Origin: Alitta virens
Taxonomy: Eukaryota; Annelida; Polychaeta; Phyllodocida; Nereididae
NCBI GenBank assembly: GCA_932294295.1
Contig: OW028585.1
Span: 14,168,771 to 14,232,770, forward strand
DNA length: 64,000 bases
Reading direction: 5' to 3'
Each line of letters begins with the position of its first letter. The stretch's first letter is position 1. Below the pieces are notes generated by a model. The model was not told where the DNA came from. It worked only from the letters and a program-made list of their open reading frames with translations, and did no database searches. This document shows positions 36,011 to 48,192 of the stretch, one piece after another. Both the position numbers and the translations under genes were made by a program.

Positions 36011-38620
36011 GGATGGAACCTAGGGTTCCATATGGAACCTGAAGGTTCCGTAGTACATGTAAAGGTTCCTAATGGTTCTTAAAGGTTTAATATAAGAACT
36101 AAACGGTTCAATCACACACCAAAGATTCAAACTTGACAAAAAGGTTCAATGCCAAGTACATTAGTTACCTGGATTGTTAAGGGCAGTGACTTAATTGATT
36201 AGAACAACAAATAAAGCCAGACAATGCAGCATCAATGAACAATTAAGCATTGCATTAGTCAAATGAACTCATCAACAAGCTCTTGGATTTCAGTTCCTGG
36301 TGAGTAACAAATATTTCATTTGTCAAATGCTTCAAGATAATTAGTATGTAAATAATTTCGTTAAATCAAGACATGTTATGTTGTTAAGTGGTATGGTTTT
36401 TGTAGATATTTGAGTTGGGGGAAAAAACCAAATGACTATGAAAACATTCAGGACTTGATGAAGAAGACTGCAATGCACTGTAGCATTTAGAAAGCAGAGA
36501 CAGTGAACTGCTCGAGAAATATCACTCGCAGAAAATGTATTGCTTGTCATGGTGAGTATTCATACAAAAAATATAAATTGCTACATTTCACAATCATCAG
36601 TCCATAAATGTTGTGTTGAATACTACTTTTGCATATACAGTAGATTGCAAAAGTATTCATGCCTCTAGATTTTGCAGGCAGATATGTCAGCTATAAATCA
36701 ATAGTGTATAGCAAAAAAGTGGTTCATGCAATCAGCAAAATTGTTTTGGAGGTGATAATTTACCACATGTTGTAAATTTTCAAGCCACATTGCGTAATGC
36801 TTGGTTTGAAATAGCAAATATTTTCGTTGTTGCACTAGATTCTCATCAGAGTTTCTCAGAATTTGCTGAATTTACCTAGGAAAATATTTTACATAAAAAT
36901 ATAATGGAATATCGGCTGACTGACTGAAAATATGAGGGACTTCAGTAAAGTAATATATTGGTAAAAAATGCATGAAAATTACATCTTTTTTTTTTAACCA
37001 ATCTCCTGTTCTTTTTCTTCAAATTTCATTGTTTAATAATCAGTCAACGTACAACCAATAGTGAAAGTTTCAAAAACAGACACCAAAACATTACTACTTC
37101 AGAAGTGGAATATATTGCAATTTTCATGGCAAGACCACTTTATTTTAATAAAGTGCCATTGATATGGGTTATATACTTACCATGACAAACAAGGAGAATG
37201 AATACTTTTGCAACCCACTGCATTCTTGTGACAGTTTGTTAACTGATGAATCTATAAATTCAGAATGTCTGACAATAAAAGTTATTCCAAGCATAATTTT
37301 GCCCTTTTAATTTTTTCATTTTTTTTCGTCACAATGAAATATTTATATTGAAATATCAATAGAATTTGTTGTTGTAGACACTTCATTAAAGAAACTTGAA
37401 AACGTGCAAGTCAGCTTGCAAGGGTACATTAAGGAGAAAAGGAAAGGTAAAAAACTTAAAATTTCTTGATTGAAAGATCAAAGATATCACAATTTTTGTT
37501 TGAGCATCCATATTGCAAATATAGATTGTATATGACTCTATGGTGTTCCTTATTCATATTGATATTTTCAATAAATAACCACCCTTATAATTTAAATTAG
37601 ACAGAATGCAAGGAGAACATAGACCTGTGTATATCATGAAGAATGAATGACTGGATGACATGTACACAATTTACATGAGGATTACTTGTCGACAACAAAA
37701 AACAAAACCCACAAACAACAGTAACAGCACCAACAATATATAAAACAGTTTTGTTGCTACCTAAGTTAATAAATATGAAAAACATTGACAGCTGTAATAG
37801 TGTATGTCTGATCCTTATAACTGGTGATTTTATATAAATAATGTCTTTGATGCAACCATCTAATGTCATGTTTTTATAATAATTCCGATGCTTTATTTTG
37901 ACAGGAGTCAACCCCCACATTTTGGTTCAGATCAAGCACAAGAGAGAGAGTACTGTCATTGTGAAAAATTTTAGAATATGGCATGATGGTCATCCCAAGA
38001 TATTTCACTGTCTTTTAAATGTTTAATTACTGATTATTGGATACAAAAAACACACCTGTCACCATGTGTTATGTGGAATTTTGCATCATTGATTGTGGCA
38101 TGGTAAATTTGGTAAACGTATACATTGTATATGAAGTGATAATCTTTTGGTTGAGTGGAGCTCAATCCAACATACCATACTATGTATGTTCATGAAAGAA
38201 AATAAATGTATAAAATAAATTTTATTTTGTTGTGCTGTTTATTTATTCATATCTAAAAGAACCTTTATTGGACCAGTATGTGAACCTTTATTTGAACCTT
38301 GTTAGGTCCAAATAGAACCATTGGGTTCTAAAATTATCCCTAAACAGAACCATAGATGCACCTATAACAGTTCTTTGAAGAACTGTTGAACAATCCAAGG
38401 GTTCTTTACAGAACCATTTGATGGGTTTGTTCATGAACCGTTGGGTTCAATACAGAACTTTTGTTCAAGAACCATTGGGTTCCATAAAGAACCTTAATAT
38501 GGAACCTTCAGCGGTTCTTTTAAAGAACCTCTAGATAGGTTCTAAAAAGAATGAAAGTTCCAAATCTATAGCGGGCTTTTGAACCTTAAAGGTTCCATAT
38601 AGCACTTATAGTTTTTAGTG
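36011..38620. mobile_element. DNA transposon remnant, CACTA-like right end
   Basis: Many GGTTC/GAACC subterminal motifs sit in inverted orientation at both ends (36011-36140 and 38260-38600). The right terminus read inward is CACTAAAAACTATAAGTGC, which suggests a CACTA/EnSpm-type element; the matching left CACTA end is not evident. The interior has no recognisable transposase. A mariner-like element is nested inside. Confidence 0.6.
36638..37220. mobile_element. Nested Tc1/mariner-like MITE, about 583 bp
   Basis: Left end CAGTAGATTGCAAAAGTATT and right end AATACTTTTGCAACCCACTG are inverted. The left flank is TA and the right flank CA. No ORF of transposase length. It lies inside the 36011-38620 element and so is younger. 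Confidence 0.8.
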
Positions 38621-39690
38621 TGGCAAATCAGTCAAAAAAGGCAAATAAGCGTATGTATCACATAAGGTGTCTTCACAATATCAATGTTGACAATACGATT
38701 CTATGCATTCTGTCATATGTCATTACTTGCTGGTGGAGTAGTAGTCAGCTCCACAATAATTCCATGATGAATGATATTGTGGGAGTAATGATTATCATTA
38801 TCATTAAGTCAATTTGAAAAAAGATGTTTTTCAAAAATATTTTGGTTAATAAGCTTTTAATAGTTAGCTGTCTACTGTAAGTTACAACTGAAGCATGCCT
38901 CATTCATATTTTATTGCAAATTCTGAGGCCACATCATTAGCTGCATTTATTTGCAAGTCATAAGTTTATAATCGGTAACTGATAAATAATTAACAGCATT
39001 GTGCTGATGTGAGATTGAATGAGCCACTAGGTAAGCATGGTTTAGATTCTGAAAGTGTTCAAACTTTTTGAAAAATGTTGACCTCAGTGATCTATACATT
39101 GTAGACCGTATCTGTTTATAGTAATTGTTCCTTGTGCTTGATGGCGATGGTTGATGTGACACGATAATACCCTGTTGATAAGCATGATTAGCCTTGTGAT
39201 CGTATCAACTTTTATATCTATATAACATTCTGACAACCAATTTAAGTTGCCCTTGAAAGTCCTGGACCTCCTCGTGGCAAGGCTGATAACACTATAGTAC
39301 TGGTACCGCATCTCATACAATGTAGTGAGACTGGTCGCTAGCAATTCTTACAGGGGTTATGAATGGCTGAGTCTAAGCCATGCTATGATTGGTCATTGCG
39401 TCATGCTCTCTAGTAGGTTGGTTTGGACACGCCCCCAAAGATTTAGCCAACAACCACCAGAAAAGAATCAGCCAATCAGCAAAATGTCACGATCCTGACA
39501 CAAAGTCACGTGATAATGGCGGCCAACACCGACTCTTTTGCACTCGTGCGGAGAAGGGGACCAACTTAATAATACTACGGGTGAAAACCTCGAACCCCAG
39601 TGGCCAACACAGGGCTCCGTGCAATGCTCCGCACCATGCTATCTAGCTCTCCTTACACCCAGTGCTCCATAACCTAGCTCTCCCTACACC
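38621..39690. other. No gene recognised
   Basis: AT-rich DNA with a dispersed-repeat block at 39255-39640 (GTCCTGGACCTC, CCAGTGGCCAACACAGGGCT) related to 7998-8100 and 45727-45830. Short ORFs here lack splice context or domains. Confidence 0.5.
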
Positions 39691-40235
39691 GTGTAATCAC
39701 GTCCAACTTCTTTCTATGGGTGTACGTAGCGCAATCTTAGATCGCTCGCTTCACGTTCGTTAAATGCTCGCCATATATCCGTAAAACACTCGTCGAAGGC
39801 ATCCGTCAGGCATCCGTCAGGCATCTGTCAGGCATCCGTTAGGCATCAGGCATCCGTCAGGCATCGTAGATCGCTCACACGGAAGACTAGGGTTCTACAA
39901 GTGGACGGGAGTGGATGGCGAGTATATACGGATGGACATTGGCTACGTATGGCTACGTATGGCTAAGTATGGCTAAGTATGGCTAAGTAAGGCCACATAA
40001 ATACATAGAACGTATGTGTAGAATGTATGTGTAGAACCTATGTGTAGAACCTATGTGTAGAACCTATGTAGAACGTATGTAGAACGTATGTAGAACGTAA
40101 TACTATGTAGAACGTACGCAGGACGCATGCCGACAGACCCCCGAGCAAGTTACGTAACTAATATAAATAATTTTCTCGTAGAACGCTCGCCAAAGTTTTA
40201 AACATGTTTAAAAATTATTGCCCCCTCCACGTTCA
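39690..40235. mobile_element. TTAA-family element with CATCCGTCAGG and GTAGAACGTATGT repeats
   Basis: 10-11-bp units GCATCCGTCAG (39795-39865), ATGGCTAAGT units and 12-bp GTAGAACGTATGT units (39995-40130). The core TTTTAAACATGTTTAAAA follows at about 40197. It shares an ACCCCCGAGCAAGTTACGTA-type block with 3060-3465 and 24180-24625. Confidence 0.5.
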
Positions 40236-40280
40236 TTAGAAGTCAAAAGTTTGTTTTTATATGATTCATATTCTCTTCAG

Positions 40281-40424
40281 CATGCCAGGATGCAGGATTT
40301 CCAACAGTCTATCTAACTTGTGTCATACTCATGTCCCTCGAACATGATCTGGTAGGGCGTTCATTCATTCGGACTTGCCAGAGCAACAGATTCTGGTCTG
40401 GATCTCATATTCTGTGTGGCCCAA
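40281..40424 (+). CDS. Gene 5 sushi-like exon
   Basis: A 144-nt plus exon after the acceptor TTCTCTTCAG, with donor GTAAGA, phase 1 at both ends. It reads CQDAGFP at the start, then GRSFIRTCQSNRFWSG and ends ILCGP. Cys-x-x-x-GFP, T-C, W-S-G and a final Cys follow the sushi pattern of 18196-18384, though the module is shorter than usual. It splices in phase to 41091-41320. No start codon lies in the exon, so earlier plus-strand exons must exist; none was identified. Confidence 0.75.
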
Positions 40425-41090
40425 GTAAGACATTTATGGTTATAACATGTATAATAAATGTTAGGGACCAAACATTCATTTGAGCAGAATGCATTTCAAA
40501 TCAATTTCTGCATATTTTCTCTTAATAGATAATCGCCATTCTTGGCAATGCAATAGCAATTTTATCCATTTACCTTAAGTTTCCATTTTAGCTCACCATT
40601 GGCAAAATGTTTTTGTTTTCCAAGTTCAATAAAAATATCCCGTTTTCATATTTAGTTATTACTGTTGAAGAACACTTTTCTGTACCACACAATGAAGGTT
40701 TACAATGCATTTTCATAAGAAAAAATATTAGCCTCTTCCACCATTGTTTTTTTGCATGACTTAGAGTATGCAATTGTGACGTCACAATGGTCCATTGTTG
40801 CATAACAATCAAGCTGCAATTCTGACGTCACCAAATCAGCTTTAGAAAGAGGCCCTGGCCTAGTCTGTCCAGATCAAAATTATTATTGGAAATATATAAG
40901 TTTGGCACAAAAAATATGCATAGGTATTTAAAAGGGTCTTTGTGTGTTATGAGGAATGTTAAGTATTAACATGTGAATATTCAGTTCAGTTATTAAGCAT
41001 GTGTTCACTGTGGTTAAGGATCCTAATGTAAACATTCATTCATTTACTCTTTAAGATAACAACTTGAAGCGTTCATTCTATCAATTTCAG

Positions 41091-41320
41091 TCATTCATGG
41101 AAAAGTGTATGTTAACTCTGCCACTAACATCATGCCTTACCATCTACCAATCTCTAAGTTGGGATATGACAAGTTTTTGAAGGTGACATCAAGAAGCAGA
41201 GTGCATTGTGGTATTGCATGCAGCACTGGACAGCATTCTCTGGGCTTCAAAGGTTGTTCAAGATTTCTGTTTGACATGATGACAACGTCTGACAACTGTC
41301 ATTTGTATGTTATAACTTAA
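41091..41320 (+). CDS. Gene 5 terminal exon, PAN-like C-terminus
   Basis: After the acceptor TCAATTTCAG this exon enters in phase 1 and stays open for 75 codons plus TAA. The C-terminal half reads VTSRSRVHCGIACSTGQ, then GFKGCSRF and ends DNCHLYVIT. Gene 4's last exon (44940-45163) ends with the closely similar VTARSRLHCANACSTGQ and DNCRLYVIV. The four-Cys pattern suggests a PAN-like or half-apple domain closing the protein. No poly(A) signal is clear in the next few hundred bases. Confidence 0.8.
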
Positions 41321-41810
41321 AGCTGGTCGATTGGATTATCACTCAATAGGACAGTGGCCAAAATCAATTACACTTTATTGTCTTCTTAATACTGATTACC
41401 TACCATCCAGAGCCTTGCTGGCTTCATTATCTCTCTATAAAATACATAAACTTCATCTAGTATTTTATTTTTGATGCCATCAAAAATCCAATATATGTAA
41501 ACAAACCAAGTGATGACGTCACAAGACTCAACAATGTTTGATATGCCATTTCAATGTATTTCCACTGGTTTGGTCTTGATTTCTTTCAATGTATTCTTTA
41601 TTTTTGTAATCAATGCCTGATTGCTTCCTTATCTTACACATATTTAGTGTGCCTTGATCAAGTTAGGGGATTTTAAGTTATTTGATGAAGATTTAGAAAA
41701 TAACAATTCTTACCGGCAGTGGAGCTTTAATCATTGCAATGACCCTTTCTACTCAACAAAATGCAAACTTATGACACAAATGTCAAGTGTCAACTGAATG
41801 ACATAATTTA
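41321..41810. other. Probable gene 5 3' UTR and intergenic DNA
   Basis: Directly follows the stop codon; AT-rich, no ORF or repeat recognised. Confidence 0.4.
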
Positions 41811-41814
41811 TGCA

Positions 41815-42020
41815 GCTGGGTGGTCTGTTGGTGAGATGGTTGCCTGCTCCTCTGAAGGACCCAGGTTTATTCCCGGACTCACGCACCCTTCATGAACAAC
41901 ATCTCAGCTGGATGTCGTTCTGACGGGATGCTAAATCGGCGGTCCCTTGTACTGCCTTGTATGCTGAAGTAGGTAAACCACCCATGTGGTAAATGTGTAA
42001 CATGGGTTGACTCCTTCCCT
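41815..42020 (+). mobile_element. SINE family 2, fullest copy
   Basis: A tRNA-like head (GGTGAGATGGTTGCCTGCTC, then CCCAGGTTTATTCCCGG resembling a B box), then ATCTCAGCTGGATGTCG and GTGGTAAATGTGTAACATGG. A CT-rich tail follows. Confidence 0.8.
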
Positions 42021-42107
42021 CTCTCTCTCTCACCTCTTCTATCAATCTTCGCAAATGACAAGAACTTGCCTTAGAGGGCTACACTTTCCATATATATATC
42101 TATCTAG

Positions 42108-42290
42108 GGCGGGGCCTAGCTCAGAGGTAGCGCTATGGGCTTCCAACCGCTGGGTCCCGGGTTCGATTCCCCGGTCGAGCCTAAGTTGGATGGCTGTTTC
42201 ATCCTTCATCTCATTGCCATGGTCTCTGCCTGTCCTAATTAGCCCAGAAGGTGCATAAATACAGTATGTAAAGCCCTAATCACCCACCCA
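42108..42290 (+). mobile_element. SINE family 1, full-length, tRNA-derived
   Basis: The head resembles a tRNA with A box TAGCTCAGAGGTAG, anticodon-loop-like TTCCAAC and B box GGTTCGATTCC. The body carries TCTCATTGCCATGGTCTCTG and TAAAGCCCTAATCACCCACC, ending near TCTATC repeats. The non-tRNA body and many copies mark it as a SINE, not a tRNA gene. Confidence 0.9.
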
Positions 42291-42844
42291 CCCATCTATC
42301 TATCTATTATATACTGTTTATAGAAAGATGGAACGAAGTGATGACCGCTTTGGCATTTGGCAGTGTGCTTTCAATGCCACCATTGTTTTAAATTCCTGGT
42401 CACCCATGTCAAATGCGACTTGTTGAAGACAATGTAGGTTGCTTTTTTGTCTTTAAGTAAATGCTCCACTGTCTGGATTTTTGATGGGTATTTTGTAATG
42501 TTGCAAAACGACATGTGAACTGGTTTTGGCTGCACTTCATTGCATTTGCAGTTATATATGTGAGATTGGCAATTCTTTTTTCAATATTTGCGAATAATCA
42601 CTCACTAAAAAGATAAATAACAACTGAGTGACTTTGACGAGCAAATATATTCAATGCATGATGGTGGACGATGCAGTAATTCTGTCACTATTTTGATTTT
42701 TAAGAAATAATAGGCTTGAAGGTATACAATATGGTATTTGTAACAATAAATACTCTTTCCATTGAAATACAGTTTTGTTCTACTCTTTCTTTTACTTGCA
42801 GCAGCATTTACATAATTTTCAATTTGACGAAATAATGATTAATC

Positions 42845-43000
42845 TGAATTTTTCAGTCTTACTTATCTAGGTGCCAAATTTTGGAACCTTTTGCCTTCTA
42901 ACTTCAAAAATGCTGAGGATGTCGATATTTTTAATGATTTTATTTATAACTGGGATTTACCCTATGGCAGCCTATGGGCTATTGTATCAAGATAGGCTAC
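42845..43000 (+). mobile_element. LINE 3' fragment (CR1/L2-like ORF2 end)
   Basis: One frame reads YLGAKFWNLLPSNFKNAED, then FNDFIYNWDLP, the usual C-terminal tail of CR1/jockey-group LINE polymerases. AT-rich 3' DNA follows, with GTTATTGCTATTATT near 43120. Confidence 0.75.
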
Positions 43001-44500
43001 TCTTCTTGTTTTTAGTTTGTTTTATTGTACATGTGTACACATCTTTCTTAGTAACCAAATAGCTTTTATCATATGTTTATGCTAGTGTTTCTTTGCATTT
43101 AAATTGTGACTTTAAATAAACATTTGTTATTGCTATTATTGTTATTGTTATAAATCATAATCATAAGCGACATTTAATTTGTGTCCATTAGACTGGATGC
43201 TCTTTTTTGATGAATTTTCAGCAAATATTAAAAATGTTTTTGTTATATTTATATGTTGTTTTTAATTGTAAACTTTTGCAACAATTGTGAATAAAGAGTA
43301 TGTATATATTTTATTCTTCAACCAGTGTTCTTTGTCAATATAGAAACTGTGTAGGATTTTGCATTTTGATGTCATATTTTTTTTCTAAATGGTCAATATC
43401 TTTATTGTAATATTACTTTTCAAGAAGTAGCTGTTGATGTTTTCAATAAAATCAGTGCTTTAAGGGCCAGATTTTGATAAATCTACGTCTTCTTCTTCTT
43501 CTTCCTTGCTAAGTGCAATCCACTGTAAGCCTGACTCATTCCCGTCTCAAGTATGGAGACAGGTCGGGTCTGAGAATCGGAAAAACCGAGTGAAGTACAA
43601 ACAAGAAATTAATTTTCAACAATTTTGACAGTATATATAAACAGCATTATAACTTCCACTTCATTTCCATGCTGCCTTTAGCTTTCCACCCTCTTTTGAC
43701 AGCGGCAGATTACATATAAGAGGGCTGGTCCTTTCTCGTGTGATGTAGTACCTGGAAATGCCAATATATGATGTCATCACCACCCAGTTATTGATGATGT
43801 GGGGTGGGTGATTAGGGCTTTACATCCTATATTTATGCACCTGCTGGGCTAATTAGGACAGGCAGAGACCATGGCAGTGAGATGAAGGATGAAACAGCCA
43901 TCCAACATAGGCTCGACCGGGAAACTTATTGATGATGTCATTTAGTTTTGTGTATATGGCTGGTAAGTTGTTATTACATGTTTTATCTATTTATTATTTT
44001 ATGTACTTGTTTCTGTGAAGGGCCCAGAGGAAAAAACAAATACTGGTCTAGCAACCATTCGAAAATATATTCTAAATAAAATTTTTATTATTATTGATGA
44101 GGTCATTTAATATTATGTATTAGTTACACTGTGTATTGTATTGGTATTTTCTGAGTTCAAGGTTACACGTGTTCGAACTGGTCTGCCCTATTAGTGACGT
44201 CATGTATTTTAGAATTTCCGGGTATTACATCACATGAGAACTGACCAAACCTATTCTCCAATGAAATATCCAATCAAATCTCTTCATTCATACCATGTGA
44301 CGGTCCAATATTTTGTTATATTGGACAGTTATATTGTACAGAAAATCAGCTTTTTGTGGATATTAATTGTATTGCATAGCAGATTATGTCACAAGACTGC
44401 CATTTGTCCACAATGGACAATTTGACATAACAAAATCATCATATTTGTTTTGAGGATTACTACTTACATTTTTACAAATTACTGGCATGTAAATAGAGCG
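43001..44500. other. Repeat-rich intergenic DNA
   Basis: Contains a SINE 1 copy in reverse at 43803-43922, a TCT run near 43488 and a LINE-like 3' tail near 44070 (TAAATAAAATTTTTATT). No gene was recognised. Confidence 0.5.
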
Positions 44501-44510
44501 CATTTAATGG

Positions 44511-44790
44511 TAGAAACAAGGCTTTTCTGTGACATATTTGAAGAACATGAACAAGGCTTTTTTGTGACATATCTTTGAAGAACATGAACAAGGCTTTTCT
44601 GTGACATATTTGAAGAACATGAACAAGGCTTTTCTGTGACATTTCTTTGAAGAACATGAACAAGGCTTTTCTGTAACATTTCTTTAAAGAACATGAACAA
44701 GGTTTTTCTGTGACATATCTTTGAAGAACATGAACAAGGCTTTCTGTGACATATCTTTGGAGAACATAAACAAGGCTTTTCTGTGAACAT
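44511..44790. repeat. Minisatellite, 34-37 bp, ACATGAACAAGGCTTTTCTG
   Basis: About eight units just downstream of gene 4. A 142-codon minus ORF with repeated HVLQ/SLVHVL motifs is translation of the repeat. Confidence 0.92.
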
Positions 44791-44823
44791 AAATGCTTGA
44801 TGGAAATTCGTCCAATACAGAGT

Positions 44824-44829
44824 TTTATT
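44824..44829 (-). terminator. Candidate poly(A) signal for gene 4
   Basis: AATAAA on the minus strand about 110 nt past the gene 4 stop codon. No cDNA evidence. Confidence 0.45.
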
Positions 44830-44939
44830 TGAGTCAGAAAGCTGTATTCGGCTCCACATTATAGATTTTCTTTGTCCAAACTCTACGTAAGACTCATTTT
44901 CATCCACAATGCTATTGTTACAAATTTTTTCAGTCTAAA

Positions 44940-45163
44940 TCAAACTATGACATACAGTCGACAGTTGTCATGAGCTCTCTGTCCGTTAAATTCAAACTTT
45001 GCACAGTCCGCAAAATTCAAAGTTGCTTGGCCAGTGCTGCAAGCATTCGCGCAATGCAATCTACTTCTTGCTGTTACCAACAATGCATCAGGATGATTTT
45101 CAGGAGCGGAGTCAGCTCTGTAAGTATCGTCAGTGGCATTCCTGTTGTATTTGATGACAAATT
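44940..45163 (-). CDS. Gene 4 terminal exon, PAN-like C-terminus
   Basis: A minus exon after GAAAACTTTCAG, phase 1 in, 73 codons and TGA (44940-44942). The end reads VTARSRLHCANACSTGQ, then FADCAKF and DNCRLYVIV. It joins in frame to 47026-47196. Gene 5's last exon is homologous and lies 3.6 kb away on the other strand, so genes 4 and 5 converge. The four Cys match a PAN-type fold. An overlapping plus ORF is a shadow. Confidence 0.83.
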
Positions 45164-45169
45164 CTGAAA

Positions 45170-46740
45170 GTTTTCAAATCACACAAATAATCTAACTATG
45201 TGAAGGTTTAATCGTGACAATTGGAAGTTCATTAGTGTGATTTTTAGGCTCAAGGTCTCATTTTTTCACTCACCAGGAGCTTTCACTCATCTTTCATAGG
45301 CTTCTTCAGCTGTCTGATATGAACATCAACAAGAAATGGGTCATGAAATTAACTGGGAAAACCCCAAAATCATAGGCAAGGAAGAACAGTTTTAAAACAA
45401 GGAGGAAGATAATGGAAGCCATAGCTGAAGACACTAACCATCGTTGAACAAGGATCTGCCCCCCCCCCCCCCATTTTTTGCAGCCTCGTGTCACGTGACT
45501 TGGCCATGGGCAGTCATGTGACTAATTGAGCATGTTCAGACATGTGAAGAATACCATGATAGATCTACTGGTGAGTAAAAAATGAAACCTTTGAACCTGA
45601 AACTAACACAACTAATGTTACTGGATACTCATAATAACTCATGGAGTGAGTAAACAATTCATCAATTTTTTTAATATAGTGCATTTACATCTATCTTCAT
45701 CTATTCTTGTGTAGGTATAATAGCCCTCAAAGGTCCTGGGCCTCCACGCGGTGAGGGTGGAAACACTTGGGGTGAAGTCCTCTATCCCCAGTGGCTAAAA
45801 CAGGACAGTGCGCATTGCACAAGCTGCTCCAGTTATCCAACGCCGACACTTATTGATTTTTTACATGCTTCTGGTTTCTACTACCAACTATAGATTATCA
45901 ATCTTACCCTAGAGAGCCTCTACATAGCCCACTCAGGTGCTAATGAGGCGTTAAACAATAACACAAACTATGTAGGTAGAATATATATATCTAAGTACTT
46001 TAAAGAAAGACAATAACAGGTTTGCAGTGCAATGGCAAATGAAGCAATATAAGAACAGTTACGGACGAGGTTTTCTACCGTCTTAGGAATATATATCTTC
46101 CTTATACTATTGGGTTTATTTTTTGGTCTGATATGACCTACAGTACAGGAAGCTTATAAACTGTTCTCTACAATGATGCGGTGATGTTGGTGAGAAATTC
46201 TCCAAAGTACCTTTTTTTCAAAGTCAAAAAGTATCGTATTGGAGGTGCCACTTGGTGAGCGTTGACCATGAAAGTCAAGGCTTTGATCGCCTTTCTCTTA
46301 AATGGCTCGATACAAAAATTAATTTTTTTCAAACAAACAATTGAGTAATCTCAAATAGTTTGAACTTTACAATCATCAGTAGTTACCATAGATAAAACCA
46401 CATCGTAAGTGAATCACAATTTTTCTCACATAAATGCGCATACAATATTTTAGACCACAGTAATAAAGAAATAAATGTGGTAATAATTTTGCAATATTTG
46501 ATTGCTCTAGAAGCCATTTATAAGTCTTTAGATAACCTACCAAAAAGATAATTTTAAACAGTTTGTGAAAATCTAACCCCCCCCCCCCCCCCAAAATAAC
46601 ACACAAAAAAACAATGTTGTTAGAAATAAAAGTTATCAGAAATAAAACTGTAATTAGAAATAAAACATTTATTAGAAATAAAACTGTTATTAAACTGTGC
46701 CTTGACTTTAGTAGTAAAGGGTCATTAGAAACATAATAAG
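45170..46740. other. Gene 4 intron, no exon recognised
   Basis: Holds a poly-C run at about 45462, a dispersed repeat at 45727-45840, a second poly-C run near 46578 and AAATAAAACTG units near 46625-46690. Confidence 0.5.
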
Positions 46741-46743
46741 TTA

Positions 46744-46974
46744 CAGTCACAACAAAAATTATAAAGACACTTTCAGAATTTTATACAAATTTGAACCATA
46801 CTAAAAGTGATTTAGCTTAAGCTGACACTAGATTCCATAGTATCATTGTTATGTAAATATCAATAGCTCTCTGTGGCTGTGATTATAATTTATTCGCCAA
46901 TGTAGTTTACAAGTTATGGAAGGTTATATATAAGTAAAAAGTAAAAAGTTTCTGAGTAATTTTTGATGAAACTG
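46744..46974 (+). mobile_element. MITE, one monomer, in gene 4 intron
   Basis: Left TACAGTCACAACAAAAATTAT; right TTTTTGATGAAACTG. The monomer is more diverged than the satellite. It ends about 50 bp from the donor of 47026-47196. Confidence 0.8.
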
Positions 46975-47025
46975 CCTGCAAAACATGGAGAATATTCAAA
47001 TAAGAATACAGCTTTGAAGACTCAC

Positions 47026-47196
47026 CCCTGGCAGGTGATATACTCCATGCTTGGAGATGACTGCATGTGAGTGCATATCTGCCCTTCTGCGTACCCTGAG
47101 TAATTGTGTAAAACACTTTAGAATTATGCCGATAGTCATCCAGTATCTGGGCTGGTGAACAAATACTCCCTGCTGGAAAAGTTGGGCTCTTGCATG
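47026..47196 (-). CDS. Gene 4 sushi-like exon
   Basis: A 171-nt minus exon, acceptor TTTTATTTCGCAG, donor GTGAGT, phase 1 at both ends. It reads CKSPTFPAGSIC at the start, then GRYALTCSHLQAWS and ends near SPAR. The C-x2-P-x-FP start and TC-x5-WS end follow the sushi pattern, but the usual final Cys is absent within the exon and an extra early Cys is present. The same place in gene 5 holds 40281-40424. It splices to 45163 downstream and accepts 48030 upstream, all in phase. Confidence 0.78.
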
Positions 47197-48029
47197 CTGC
47201 GAAATAAAAAAAAGTAGCAAGATGATATGATCATCAAGCTGGCATTGTTTATAAATCTTGTGTGACATTGTACTGATACAATACATGACATCACTACAGC
47301 CCAATTATTTATGACATCATCTAGTATTGTGTAATGGTGACATCATGTTTTGTATTAATATTTCCAGAATCACCAACACAATACATGACATCACTACAGT
47401 CCAATTGTTGGTGACATCATCTATCATTGTGCATTTGTGATGTCATGTAGTGCTTCCGGGTACAAGGTCACACAAAAACTGGCCAGCTGGTAAAAAAGAG
47501 TCAAAAACGAAACAGTGCAGAACATTCATCGGCATTGACATGGCATCAAATTAATAGAAAGTAATATTTCAGTGGTTTTAAATGTTAATTAAGGGGGTTT
47601 GATATCCTCAAATTATCAAAATTATATATATATTGCACTTGACATATTATACAAACAAGAGCATTTTTCAATAATCTTAATATACAGGTATTCCCATAAT
47701 AACAGTGGACGAGTCACGTTTGGGGCTTAGTGCATATACTGTCATTTATATCGATTATTTTAGTGATCATGAAACAACATTTGACCTGCATGTTTAATTT
47801 CAGGTTGGGATAACGGGGTATTCCCTCATAATTTTGCAGAATGGCCCCGAAGGGATTTACGTACTTGCGTAGTAAATGCAAAAATATTGCAATTTGCTGC
47901 AAATGTTTCATTCTAAAAGTCTTTAGAGATTCTTGTTAAACGCAGTCAGTATCCACAAGCATTAGGGCTCTGCTTACTTTATATTTTATGTGCAAGTATT
48001 GAAATAAATATTTCTCCATTTTGACTTAC

Positions 48030-48192
48030 CAACAACACATGATGTCACTTGATTCATTTGAGTTAATGAACCTGCGGGTGAAATACTGGATTGCATACCA
48101 CATGTACTGCCTTGTTGAATGTAATCAAATGCCATGCACCATCCTCTCTGGTGACATGCTTCTTTACAGGCATTAAAGTCTGCAGTCAGTTT
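48030..48192 (-). CDS. Gene 4 PAN/apple exon, second
   Basis: A 163-nt minus exon, acceptor TTGTATTCAG, donor GTAAGT, phase 0 in and 1 out. It reads ACKEACHQRGWCMAFDY, then TCGMQ, ending TSCVVG. All features match the PAN exon set. It should be preceded by a 53-nt phase 1-0 exon; none was found between 48193 and 53985. Confidence 0.84.

Noticed and set aside
42108..42180. tRNA gene with A and B boxes
   Set aside because: It continues into a shared non-tRNA body found in many partial copies, so it is the head of a SINE.
42871..43062. 63-codon plus ORF with hydrophobic runs
   Set aside because: A different frame of the LINE 3' fragment (FWNLLPSNFKNAED), not a membrane protein.
44479..44907. 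142-codon minus ORF downstream of gene 4
   Set aside because: Its repeats HVLQ and SLVHVL come from the 37-bp minisatellite; it lies past the stop and the candidate poly(A) signal.
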